64,000 bases of DNA. Origin: Elephas maximus indicus. Its lineage: Eukaryota; Chordata; Mammalia; Proboscidea; Elephantidae. The notes beneath the pieces were generated by a model, which worked only from the letters and a program-made list of their open reading frames with translations, was not told the DNA's origin and made no database searches. The stretch covers positions 55,532,001 through 55,596,000 of the forward strand of contig NC_064834.1 of the NCBI RefSeq assembly GCF_024166365.1, read 5' to 3'. A program made the position numbers and the translations under genes. Each line of letters opens with the position of its first letter. Position 1 is the first letter of the stretch. Positions 35,108 through 46,900 of this stretch are shown piece after piece.

Positions 35108-35357
35108 TTCATAATTTTTTTTTTTCCAGAATTATCTTTGAGAATGACAATTACAAGGTGCTTATATATTTTAAAGGGAAGGTATCCTGATGAACTATCA
35201 GTTTAGGGCACTCTGTTACATAATCTATATTCTAAAATAGAAATTTCATGTTTTGTATAAATTTGCCAAAGAAAACTAGACATTTAAAGAAGTATGAAAA
35301 CAAAAACCCTTAAATTATGTTTAAAAAATAATTTGGGCAGGTTCTGGAAACCATTTC

Positions 35358-35363
35358 AATAAA
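35358..35363 (+). terminator. Candidate SFR1 polyadenylation signal AATAAA
   Basis: A canonical AATAAA lies 251 bp after the SFR1 stop codon in AT-rich sequence and is followed by T/GT-rich bases ('actttattgtaacaaagtta'). I noticed no other canonical hexamer between the stop and this site. Spacing suits a short 3' UTR. Use of the site is inferred. Confidence 0.6.
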
Positions 35364-36306
35364 CTTTATTGTAACAAAGTTATTTTAAATGCTAAAAAAT
35401 GGTCCAATTTGGTGATTGTCTAAACCTCAACTGTGCTAAAAATTCTGCCTCTTTACTCAGTGTATGACCCTCGTTTCCATCCATTTACCACATATTCCAT
35501 TTGTATGGTCTAGCAGGTAATTAAGCTAATATGTCCAAAATTGTATTCTTCTCTGTCTCTCTCTTTAAATCTGTTTGTCATATTCATCTCATTTAGTGAA
35601 ATGACTATCTGTTTCTTATAAAAACCACCTGTCATCTTCCACTTCAAGGCGTCGTGGCATACATACAAGCTTTCATCTAACTTTCTAGCTTTAGCTGTGA
35701 AATAGATTGTACTTAAGAGTGTTTACTCAGTTCACAGTTACTCCTCAGCCAGAAACACACCCCCATCCACAGGCCTGGGTTTCTGGCTGCCATGTTGGTA
35801 CAATGTTAATTATTATCCTGGCCATATATGGAGATAGGACCCAAGCTGAGAATTTGGAGCTCAGGAAAAGAAAGCCCATCTTTGTGTGGATGAAACTCTT
35901 ATGTGTAAACTTGGGAGCAGCAAAGCTGGTATGCTCAAGAATAATGTGTGCACTTTCAGAAAAAGGCAGAGATGATAGATGGAGATAGAACTTTCTGGAT
36001 TAGTGGCTTCCTAGTCCTAGTTCTCAGTCCTTTCTGAGGTCTTTCTGGATTTCTGCTTTTGGGTTCTTTGAAGGGCTAAAACAGCTTTACTCACTTAGGG
36101 GGAAAATAGTAATTTGAAGGAAAGAAAAGTGCTTCCCTACTAGTTGGTAAATAGTCATTACCCTGAAAACCCCCCACCCAAGTGCATTCCCCTTTAAGGC
36201 TACCTCCCCCCCCCCATCTAACACCTCCCTACTCTGTGGCACAGCAGGGACCACAGTACCCTGTTCTTACATCCATTTTAATTGTCAGTGCCTGTAATGG
36301 TTTTAG
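35364..36306. other. SFR1 downstream flank, nothing recognised
   Basis: Intergenic sequence between SFR1 and the first downstream SINE. The ORF at 35707-35988 shows no domain, and no repeat family was recognised. Confidence 0.35.
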
Positions 36307-36474
36307 GAAACCCTGGTGGCATAGTGGTTAAGTGCTACGGCTGCTAACCAGGAGGTTGGCAGTTTAGATCCACCAGGCGCTCCTTGGAAATTATTGGGCA
36401 GTTCTACTCTGTCCTATAGGGTCGCTATGAGTCGGAATTGACTCAGTGGCAGTGGGTTTGGTTTTTGGTTTTTT
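36307..36474 (+). repeat. AfroSINE
   Basis: 'ggaaaccctggtggcatagt' to 'gtgggtttggtttttggttt' with the 'gctatgagtcggaattgact' tail. Confidence 0.93.
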
Positions 36475-36479
36475 GATAA

Positions 36480-36883
36480 TGGTTTCATGTGTCAACTTGG
36501 CTAGACTATGGTACCCTAGTACTATATTTGATATTAATATTAAACACAAATCTAAGTATTACCCTGAAGATATTTTGTAGATGTGGTTAACATGTACAAC
36601 CACGTGATTTTTAAATGAAGGATATTACCCTCAATAATGTGAGTGGTCTTTCCAGTCAGTTGGGAGGCCTTAAAGAGCAAAAACTAAGATTTTCCAAAAA
36701 AAGAAATTATGCCTCAAGAGTACAGCACTGACTGTCTGAGTTTCCAGCCTATTGGCCTCTACAGATTTCAGACTTGCCAGCCCCCACAATCATATCAGCC
36801 AATTCCTTAAAATAAATCTTTTTGTATATGTATGTGTGTGTGTACCTCTACTGGTTCTGCGTCTGGAGAACCCCGACTAATAT
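36480..36883 (+). mobile_element. LTR-like repeat ('tgtcaacttgg' type)
   Basis: Starts 'catgtgtcaacttggctaga' and ends 'ggagaaccccgactaatata', with 'agccaattccttaaaataaa' upstream of the end. These are landmarks of a common mammalian repeat with LTR-like ends also seen at 42322 and 46885. The family name is uncertain. It is noncoding. Confidence 0.55.
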
Positions 36884-37608
36884 AGTGACCATGCCAATAC
36901 ACTTCCTCTCTCCAAATCCTTGCCTTCTAGACACTGTCATGGCTGTTGACTTCTGTGAACCCAAGAAGACTGGCCTAGGCCTCACGGGGGCCTTCCCTGG
37001 CTCTGGGATGTCCTAGATGGGTACTCCTGGGGGAGTGTGCTATTTTAGTGCCTACCAGCCAGCCTCCATCACTGCTTGTTCCTCAGCTAGAGAGCCTAAA
37101 TGCGGCAGGGAAAGTGGTGCTCCTGGAGGTCTGTTGTGCTGGCATCCTGATGAGCAAATGTGTGGTACCCATCTAGACCTCAGAGGCTGCAGCTGCCTGC
37201 TGCGGACTGGTGCTTCCCAGAGTCACCCTCACATGTCCACTTGTGGGAACTACAGCATCAGTGGAACTCTGGTTGTGGAAAAGCTGGGCAGAGCAGATGG
37301 TCCATAGCAATGGGAATTTCAAAGGCACTGGATGGTGCTGAGGGCTCCCAACAGCACAGAGGGCATTCCCACAATAGGAGGTGGGTCATGAGAGATGAAT
37401 GGGGCTAATGGGAGAGTTTAGGCTCTCTCTATGGGGCAGGTCTCCCTTTTTACCATTTCTGTTGTATTTCACCACCATTTAACGGGATAATTTTATTAAT
37501 AAAAATAAGAGCTAACACTTAGCACTTGTTTTGTGTCAGTTTTAAAAGTATATTAATTCGAGTATTATAATGATCAACATGCCCAATTTTAAAGAGCTAC
37601 AAAAATCT
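36884..37608. other. Locally GC-richer intergenic stretch, unassigned
   Basis: About 36890-37400 is richer in G/C than its surroundings and carries two overlapping plus-strand ORFs (37017-37307 and 37160-37408) with no domain I recognise. No splice or CpG-island pattern supports a gene. Confidence 0.3.
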
Positions 37609-37660
37609 ATAGGGTTGCTATGAGTTGGAATTGACTCGATGGCAATTTTTTTTCTTTTAA
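37609..37660 (+). repeat. AfroSINE tail fragment
   Basis: Only the tail 'gttgctatgagttggaattg' and 'actcgatggc' plus a T-rich end remain. Confidence 0.75.
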
Positions 37661-38072
37661 ATAACAATATGAATGAATTGCTGTTCAGCAGAAGCTGAGA
37701 GGAGTCAGTACTATGAACTGTATCAAGTGAAGAGTTGGGATACAGAACCCCTGTGCCTTTCCAAAGCACCTGCCAACTCCTCAAACTAGAAATACCTCCT
37801 GATGAAGAGAGTGCTGCTACTGGAATATAGCTTGTAGGCAAGAACTCCTGCTAACCCTTACTCCATCCATATCTCAAAGATGAGACACCTAAGCAAGTAG
37901 GATTTCCGGAGTCACCCAGGGTGGCCACTAAGAAATAGAAATCAACAGGCTATTTGGTTTGTTAAAACCTGGGAATCTGCAGAGCATTACCCAGTGAAAT
38001 TTGTTGCATTGGCTATTAGCAAATGGAGTCCCCAGGCAGCTAATTTAGAAGATAAGGAATTTATATCACCAC

Positions 38073-38280
38073 CCAAAACCAAACTCACTGCCATCAGGTT
38101 GGTTCCTCTCCCGAGAGCTGGAAATAATGTTTTTTTGAATTCTCATTATGTGCAAGGGTCATGTACAATATCTCATTCAGTCCTTACAGGTTGCCACAAG
38201 GTTACTTATTATCTTCATCCTTGTTTTACAGAGGAAGAAGTTGGGATTACTCAGTGGGTCCCAAGCCTCAGGGCCAAGTG
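38073..38280 (+). repeat. SINE remnant followed by MIR-like sequence
   Basis: 'aaccaaactcactgccatca' (38075-38106) is an antisense AfroSINE tail scrap. 38120-38280 matches MIR: 'cattatgtgcaagggtcatg', 'tctcattcagtccttacagg', 'ttttacagaggaagaagttg'. Confidence 0.6.
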
Positions 38281-38943
38281 TGGTCTAGCTAGGATCTTTG
38301 CCTTGGCAGTCTTCTCCTCCAGCCCTCTGGACCGCTATTCCACACTGCCTCCCAATGGCCAGGCCAAGACCTTCAGGGAGATTAGTTCCCTTCAAGAAAC
38401 CCTTTCCTGTCGTAAGGTAGACTGAGCATCTTGGTGATATCTGAGAAGTCTAGGGAACTGCTCCCTTGGGCAAAGTGTGGCTATCCAGGGATGTGGGCAC
38501 TTGTCCCTGAAGACCCCAGGGATGCTCTCAACAAGTACTGTTCAAACCCAGACCTGGGGTGTGGTGGTGGGGGGGGGACAGGGTACAGGGCCTCCTGGAA
38601 ACCACTCTAGCTTGGGGGCCTTGGGGGCTTGGTATGAGCATGAGACACCTCAAAGGATACCTTTCTCCCTACTCTAGCTCACTGCTCACTACTGGCCCAG
38701 GATAAGAGAGGTGGGAACCTGGGGGAGCCCTGACTGGGGTGAGGGAACCTGCAGTGTGAGCACACAGCATCCTGCAACTGAGCTTGTCCTTCTCAAGGTG
38801 CAGGAGGGGAAGGGCCTTCCTAGCCCTGTGCTTGCCCTCTGCCCCTGCTCCCTTAGATGGTGGGCAGGGATGGCGCTGGTCAGCCTGAGTCTCCCAATCT
38901 CCTAGGGTCTGAGGGCAGGAAGCAGATATTGCTATCACTCCAC

Positions 38944-39092
38944 CACCCCGTGACCCTATAAGGTTTCCAAGGCTGTAAATCTTTATGGAAGTAGACTGTC
39001 ACATCTTTCTCCTGCAGAGTGGCTGGTGGGTTTGAACTGCCATCTTTTTGGTTAGCAGCAGACCACTTTAACCACTGTACCACCAGGGCTCC
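38944..39092 (-). repeat. AfroSINE (antisense, partial)
   Basis: 'gtgaccctataaggtttcca', the module 'aggctgtaaatctttatgga', and the end 'accactgtaccaccagggct'. The tail end is missing. Confidence 0.88.
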
Positions 39093-39790
39093 TTTACATC
39101 ACCGGGGCGGGGGGGAATCAAGCTGGTTACACCTGTGGTTGACTCAAATCAATAGTACAGGCCTCTTAAGTATAAAGTATTTGCACCCCTCGCACACTCC
39201 TCCACCCAACAGAATATCCTCTGCTCACCATAATCCCTCTCTCAGGGACAATTTTGAAGGAGTGTGGACATAGGAAATGCTACCAATGGATACTTTCCTT
39301 CAGAATCAGCCAAATTGACTAAAGTCATTCTAGTACTAAGGAAAGTTGTCACTAAAATGATGTTGGTCTTATCATTTCCCTTACCGCCCACCATCCTTAC
39401 CTAATACTGACTATGGGCAATCCATTATGGTACTATCCTGGCCACAAAAACACACACACAAAAACCCAAAATATTCTAAGCAGAAGATTTTATAATACTA
39501 TCTTGCTTTACCTTCACCAAAGTATATCGGATATGGTGTTGTGGATTAAATTTAACATTTGGTTCATAAATTGCAGAACAGTGATACACTGACATTACTT
39601 GGAGATTGTGGTCAGTGATCTCAATGATACACCTTGGAATGCAACAGCCCACAGGCTATGGAAAGGGTGAAGCAGTTTATCTTCTAACGAGTTTCTTCTC
39701 ATTCTATAACTATCATTATCTACGTGAATAAAGCAATACACTTTCACGAAAAAGACAAAGCACTTTTTTTTTTCCTGTTTACTAAAGCTT
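39093..39790. other. Intergenic, nothing recognised
   Basis: Mixed-composition sequence with a short (CA)n at about 39450. No gene or repeat family is supported. Confidence 0.3.
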
Positions 39791-39794
39791 ATCG

Positions 39795-42700
39795 CCACTG
39801 CCATCTGTCAGTTTGTCATGCTGTGGTGACTTGCATGTTGCTGTGATTCTGGAAGCTATGCCAATGGTATTTCAAATACCAGCAGGGTCAGCCATGGTGG
39901 ACAGGTTTCAGCGAAGCTTCCAGACTAACACAGACTAGGAAGAAGGACCTGGCAGTCTACTTCTGAAAAACTGGTCAGTGAAAACATGAATAACAGTGCA
40001 ACATTGTCTGATATAGTGTCAGAAGATGGCCCCCCCACCACACCCCAGGTCGGAAGGCACTCAAAATATGACTGGGGAAGAGCTGCCTTCTCAAAGCAGA
40101 GTTGACCTTAATGACGTGGATGGAGTAAAGATTTCAGGACCTTCATTTGCTAATGTGGCATGACTCAAAATGAAAAGAAACAGCTACAAATATCCATTAA
40201 TAATCAGAATGTGGAATGTATGAAATACAAATATAGAAAAATTGGAACTCATCAAAAAAGAAATGGAATACATAAATATCTATATCCTAGGCTGAAATGG
40301 GCTCATATTGGGCATTAGGAGTCACACAATCATATGGTGTACTATGCTGGGATGACAAACTGAAGATGAATGGCATTGCATTCATCATCGAAAAGAACAT
40401 TTATCCTGACATAAAATGCTGTCAGTGATAGGATAATATTCATACACCTATAAGGAAGACCAGTTAATATCACTATTATTCAAATTTATGCATCAATCAC
40501 TAATGCCAAAGATGAAATTAAAGATTTTTACCAAAGTTTGCAGTCTGAAATTGATCAAACATGCAATCAAGAGACATTAATAATTATTGGTGATTGGAAT
40601 GCAAAAGTCGGAAACAGAGAAGAAGGATTGGCAGTTGGAAGATACGGCCTTGGTAATAGAAATGATGCTGGAGATCACATGATAGAATTTTGCAAGACCA
40701 ACTACTTATTCATTGCAAATACCTTTTTTTCAAAAACATAAACTGCGACTATACACATGTGCCTCACTGGATGGAAAACATAGGAATCAAATCCACTACA
40801 TCTGTGGAAAGAGATGATCAAGAAGTTCCATATCATCAGCCAGAACAAGATTGGGGCCAACTGTGGAACAGAACATCAATTGTTCATATGCAAGTTCAAA
40901 TTGAAGCTGAAGAAAATTAAAACATGTCCATGGGAGCCAAAGTACAAACTTGAGTGTATCCTACTTGAATTTAGATAGCATCTCACAGATAGATTTGATG
41001 CATTAAACACTAATGACCAAAGACCAGATGAGTTGTGGGATGACATCAAGAGCATCATACATGAAGAAAGCAAAACATCATTAAAAAGATGGGAAAAAGA
41101 AAACGACCAAAATGGATGTCAGAAGAGACTCTGAAACTTGCTCTTGAACCTAGAGTACCTAAAGCAAATGGAAGAAATGATTAAGTAAAGAGCTGGACAG
41201 AAGATTGCAACAGGCAGCTTGAGAAGACAAAGTAAAGTATAACAAGATGTGCCAAGACCTGGATTAGAAAACCAAAAGAGAAGAACGCACTGGGCATTTC
41301 TCAAACTGAAAGGACTGACGGAAAAATTCAAGACTTGAATTGCAATATTGAAGGACTCTATGGGCAAAATATTGAACAATGCAGGAAGCATTAACAGAGG
41401 ATGGAAGAACACACACAGTCACTGTACCAAAAAGAAGTGGCCGATGTTCAACATTTCAGGAGGTAGCATATGATCAAGAACTGGTGGTACTGAAGGAAGA
41501 AGTCCAAGCTGCACTGAAGGCACTGGTGAAAAACAAGTTTCCAGAAATTGACGGAATACCAATTGAGATGTTTCAACAAATGGATGCAGTGCTGTAGGTG
41601 CTCACTCGTCCATGCCAAGAAATTTGGAAGACAGCTATCTGGCCAACCGACTGGAAGAGATCCATATTTGTGCCCATTCCAAAGAAAGCTGATGTAATAG
41701 AATGCATAAAATATTGAATAAGATCATTAAAATCACATACAGGTAAAATTTTGCTAAATATAATTCAAAAATGGTTGCAGCAGTACATCAACAGGGAACA
41801 GCCAGAAATTCAAGCCAGATTGCCAGAAGAGGATGTGGCATAAGGGATATCACTGCTGATGTCAGGTGCTGATGTCAAATGGATCTTGGCTGAAAGCAGA
41901 GAATTCCAGAAAGAAAACAAAAATCTTCACAACTAGACCAATAAACAACATCATGTTAAGTGGAAAAAAGACTGAAGTTGTCAAGGATTTCATTTTACTT
42001 GGATCCACAATCAATGCCCATGGAAGCAGCAGTCAAGAAATCAAAGAACATATTGCACTAGGTAAATCTGCTGCAAAGGACCTCTTTAAAGTGTTGAAAA
42101 GCAAAGATGTCACTATGAGGACTAAGATCCACCTGACCCAAGCCATGGTGTTTCCAATCCCCTCATATGCATGCAAAAGCTGGACAAAATAAGGAAGACT
42201 GAAGAAGAATTGATGACTTTGAATTATGGCATTGGTGAAGAATACTGAATATACCATGGGCTGCCAGAGAATGAACTAATCTGTCTTGGAAGAAGTACAG
42301 CCAGAGTGCTTCTTGGAAGGTTGTGTGTCAACTTGGATGGGCCATGATTTTCAATGGTTTGGCAGTTATGATGTAGCTTGGCAGTCGTATGATGATGTGA
42401 TCACGTCCATGATGAGACTTGATACAATGTGATCACCTCCATGAATGTGATCACCTCCACGATGGGATCTGCTGTGAGTAGCCAATCAGTTGAAATGGAG
42501 ATTTTTGGGGGTGTGGCCTGCATCCAATATAGGTGCACTTTCTGGGAAGGCTCCTGGGCTTTTGCTCACTCTGGATTCTCCAGCTGGCTCCCATCCATCT
42601 GACATCTGGTTCTTGGGACTTGAACTTGGAGCTTACCTGCCATCTTGCCTGCTGATTTTGGGATTCTTTGGTCTTTGCAGCCTGTGAGCAAGAGCCTTGC

Positions 42701-43155
42701 TGTCTGACCTGCTGATCTTGGATTCACCAGCCCCTGTGGCTACGTGAATCAGGAGAAACCTCCAGCCTGAGTCACGGACTCAGGACATTCCATCTTCTAC
42801 AGTCACATGAGCCATTTCCTTGATATAAATCTATGTAGATATTTATATGCTTTAGTGGTTTTGCTTCTCTAGAGAACCCGGCCTAAGACAGTGAGACTCT
42901 GTCTCATGTACTTTGGACATGTTACCAGGAGGGACCAGTTCCTGGAGAAGGACATCAAGTAGATGGGTAGAGGTAGAGGGTCAGTGAAAAAGAGGAAGAC
43001 CTTTGATGAGATGGATTGATACATGGCTGCAACAATGGGCTCAAACATAGCAATGATGGCAAGGACAGTGCAGGACTGGGCAGTGTTTGGTTCTGTTGTA
43101 CATAGGGTCGCTATGAGTTGGAACTGACTCAAGGGCACCTAACAACAACAATAAT
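39795..43155 (+). mobile_element. RTE LINE, near full-length but internally deleted, with a nested LTR
   Basis: The 5' end 'gccactgccatctgtcagtt' matches the 5' end of the antisense copy at 59343-62795, and the 3' end 'ctatgagttggaactgactc' plus AAC repeats closes it. The endonuclease part is readable in pieces (40538-40741: ETLIIIGDWNAKVGNREEG, the conserved GDWN motif). At about 41905 the sequence jumps from the pre-RT region to 'aaaacaaaaatcttcacaac', so several hundred bases including the RT active site are missing relative to the copies at 24395 and 60230. An LTR-like element (42322-42893) interrupts the 3' part. Many stops: a dead copy. Confidence 0.9.
42322..42893 (+). mobile_element. 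LTR-like repeat inserted into the RTE LINE
   Basis: Begins 'gtgtgtcaacttggatgggc' and ends 'agagaacccggcctaagaca'. RTE sequence is interrupted at 'gtgcttcttggaag' and resumes at 'gtgagactctgtctcatgta'. Contains a triplicated 'gtgatcac' motif near 42396-42465. It is noncoding. Confidence 0.65.
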
Positions 43156-43159
43156 AAAG

Positions 43160-43767
43160 CTTATTGGGTAGCTCACAAAATTGAGTTCTTTTACAATATA
43201 CATGAGATGTAGAAAAGTATGTTTGCAAAATACGTTGTAATTTGCAAATGATTTAGGGCTTGGTGAAAGTAAGCAATTTACCTTCTTCTCAATTGGTAAA
43301 ACAGAATAATAATCTGGTAAGTTTTTTCTGAATATAGAAGAAATGCTTACGGAAGAAAACTAGGGAAATAAAGAAATATAGAACAGTATAGAAATTAAAA
43401 ATAATCCGTAATCTCATATTTTTGCTGGTAACTTTACAAAATTTGAAATGGTAGTTACGGTTAATTTTTTTTTTGTATACTATAACTGAAAATATCTTCA
43501 ATCAAATTAAGACTAACCAATAAACTAGATCCTGAATACTTTTTGAGTTAAAATCTTCATTCTCGAATTAAAAAACAAGAATTCATGTTATTTCTCAAAT
43601 GCATTCATGCAGGACAAAAATTTTACAGTGATTAAGGCTAAAATTAAATAATTTGCTATTAAAAATATACAACTAAGAGAAATCTACTTAAATTTCCTGA
43701 TACAAAAGAAAAAAAATCATTTTAACCAAATGAAATGATATTTAAGATGATGATTTGGCCAGCATTT
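43160..43767 (-). other. Probable CFAP43 3' UTR and flank, AT-rich
   Basis: AT-rich sequence lies between the CFAP43 stop codon and the tail of an inserted RTE LINE. No repeat family or ORF of note was recognised. The 3' UTR end is unknown. Confidence 0.4.
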
Positions 43768-43934
43768 TTACATTGGAACAAGAGCAGGAAACGTTCTCAT
43801 CCTTAATCTTTCAACTTCAGCCTGCAGAATTGAAATCTGTTCAGCTTGTTGTTTTGAAATATTTGTTAATTTTTGTTGTTGCATCATGTTTTCATATCGT
43901 TCTTTGGCAATCTTTTCACAAGTTAGTTTAGATC
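43768..43934 (-). CDS. CFAP43: CFAP43 terminal coding exon
   Basis: The acceptor is TTTTTGTGACAG|GATCTA. It encodes [20 protein letters not shown], then [20 protein letters not shown], ending RTFPALVPM and TAA at 43768-43770. It is coiled coil with a short hydrophobic tail. The 3' UTR runs below 43768; I could not identify a convincing canonical polyadenylation hexamer on the minus strand nearby. Confidence 0.92.
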
Positions 43935-46900
43935 CTGTCACAAAAATGAAAAAGAAAGAAATTGGATTTTTATCTGTATTTTCAAATACAGAAGCAATGC
44001 TCAGTGAACTAAGGGAATCAGTTAAAACTTGTGGGAATCCTGAGAAATGCCGATATAACTACTATAAATCTGTAACTACTCTACAGATTTCAGGAATACT
44101 GGTTACTTTTAAAGAAACCTAAGTCAATTTAAAAAAAAGCTTACCGATTGCATTACAGATGTCTCTTCTCTCTGAGACAGCGACCAACTCTTCTCGTAAA
44201 TTGCAGCTTAGAGTATAATTTGCTACATCCTTGTGATTGCTGAACCTGCCCAGTTTTTTGAGTAGTTTTTTGCAGTTTTCCACATTCTTCTTGTGGGTCT
44301 GGAATTTTTGTTCCCATGACATTCCACAAAAATAATTTTGAAAAAATTTATTATATTTTATAAAGACATTATTCTTAAAACGTAAATGAATCATCATCAT
44401 TAAAATATCATCTTACCTCAGCACCTGGCATAATGCCTGCACATAGTAGGCACTCACATTATTTGTTGAAAGACAGAATGTTATGTTAATACCTCATTTT
44501 AGAAAAAACAAAAAACCTTGCATACCCTTAAAAATAGTAGATGATCAAAAAACATAGCCTTGGGATTACTTTGTTTCCATCTTACATATGCTATACAATC
44601 AAAACTGAGCATTTGCTAAGAAGTTATGATAAAACAAAGCCAACAATGCCAAGAAAAGACTATCAAAACTTCTATTACATAAATCATAATGTGAAATAAA
44701 AATCTACTCTTACATGGATATCTTCCAAGGGATTAATTTCTAATATTAAAGGAAGTGCTTCAGTCTATACCACTTGCTATGGTTGCAAAGACACTATTCA
44801 GTAACCACTAATTACATCCTGGATATCAGTAAAAGACCAAGATTTTGTTAGGCTCTTGAACATTATTACTTTGCTCAGATGATTCACAAACTTTGGGATT
44901 ATAATGATCAGTATCTTGGAGACTTACCTTATCTAAAACAGCAATAGTTTGCTCCATTACTCCAATCTGAATACCTATCAGAGTCTCATATTGTGGTTCA
45001 TTTAGGAACTTTGGGAGAAAAAACAACATATGTAAGGGTATTTTTTCTATTTCTTTTAAGAGATAACTATATAGGTTGTCTTAGTTTTGAAAGATAGTTT
45101 TTCATAATATCTATATTTCCATGTAAGTTAAGATTGACTTGATTTTTGTGCCATAATATTTACTTGTATTTAACCATTGATACACTCACTTATATCTTAA
45201 TGCTTACTAGAGTTTATTTTCTCATTCACTCATGCATTCATTTATTCAGCTCAAAAAACATATATTAAATATCCCCCTTGAGTGCAAAGACACTGAGGGA
45301 GAAACAAAGATAAATAACATGACCTAGCCTTCAAAAAGGAGAGACTGCACATGTAGATATAATTAGTTGCTAGAAGATATGAAAGTGCCACACAAATTCA
45401 AAAACGATTTGTGATGGAATGTAAGCTCTCCAGGCTGGGGAAATCAGTAAAGTCTTTATGGAGGAGATGACATTTAAACCAGACCTTAAAAAATAGATAG
45501 GCTTGGGTTGTCAGGGGGCAGGGGGGAATGAGGAAAGATATTTCAGGTAGAAGAACCAGTAGGAGCAAAGGCACAGAGGTAGAATCCTAGAACACTGTAA
45601 TCAGTTTGGTTTGAGAATACTGATGTATGGCAGGAATAGTGGGGAATGACTTTGAAAAGTTAGGTTGAATGCCAGCCTAAGGATTTCATAATTCATTTGT
45701 GAGGTAAGAAGTAGCAGTTTAAAAAATTTTAAGTAGAGTAGTAATGTTTGAGCTGGATAGGAATATTAGTCTGAGAGATTAAGACCCAAGGTTGAAAAAT
45801 CAGTTAGGATATTATTTATAAAAAAGTTGAAACCATTTAAAATTGAAGACCGAATCTGGGTAAAGGCAGTAGAGATATAGAATGAGGAATAAATAGACTA
45901 GGTAAGACTTGGAAGGCAAGGGAAAGAGGGGATTCAAAAATGACAAAAACTTTAAGGCTGGCTGAGTGGCTGTAAAGAACAGAAATAAGTACATCAAGAA
46001 GAAGAGCTATTGGGGGAATATAAAAATGAAACATGAGAGAGGTCATGGGCAGAGAGCTTGGTTTGAGAATTAAATTTTTAGAAGAGGTCATTGAACTTGG
46101 AGAAATAGAGATCATCAAAGGAGGGGGCATGAAAAGAAACACAAAGTTAAGGACAGACTCTTAAAGAATGATCATATTTAAGGATTAGAAGCAAAAGAGA
46201 AACCAGAAAAACAGGCAAAGTGGTCTGAAGTGTTGGAAGAAAAACAGGAGAAACAGAGGTAATAAAAGCCAAACCCAACCCAAACCCATTGCCGTCAGGT
46301 TGATTCCAACTCACAGTGACCCTATAGGACAGAGTAGAACTGCCCCATACAGTTTCCAAGGAGCACCTGCTGGATTCGAACTGCTGACCCTTTGGTTAGT
46401 AGCTGAGCTCTTAACTACTACGCCACCAGAGTTTCCGATAAAAGCCAAAGGAATGCGTAAATACATGGTCAAATTCTATAGAGGGTGGAGGATGGTGATG
46501 ACTGGAAAGAGACCACTAGATTTCACAATTAGGAAATCCTTGTTGAACTGCAAGATAGAACTATACTACTGAATGAGTACTGAAAAACTGGAGGCAACAA
46601 ATGCAAACTCCTGGAAGAAAAAGAATCCATAGATACATTATGAAATACTACTGGACTAGAATAATCCTGGCATTACAGAGACTTCTTATTAAATATTATT
46701 TAAATGAACGAAATTACAACTATATAGAACAACACAAGTGTCCATTAACGGATGGACAAACCAAATATGGTATTGCAGTGAATGAATTACTAAATACAGC
46801 TCTTCTAGTCATGGTTTTTGTGACTCACACACAATGATTGGTGGGACTATGCAAATAAAGTATATGGAACCTGTGATGTTTGGGGTTATGTGTCAACTTG

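Noticed and set aside
36884-37408. GC-richer stretch with two overlapping ORFs as a candidate gene
   Set aside because: No CpG-island pattern, no recognised protein and no splice structure, and in human as I remember it the SFR1-CFAP43 gap holds no gene.
44119-44400. Reading the whole minus ORF as a CFAP43 exon
   Set aside because: Only 44145-44298 is bounded by an acceptor and a donor with phases that match the neighbours; the rest is intron.
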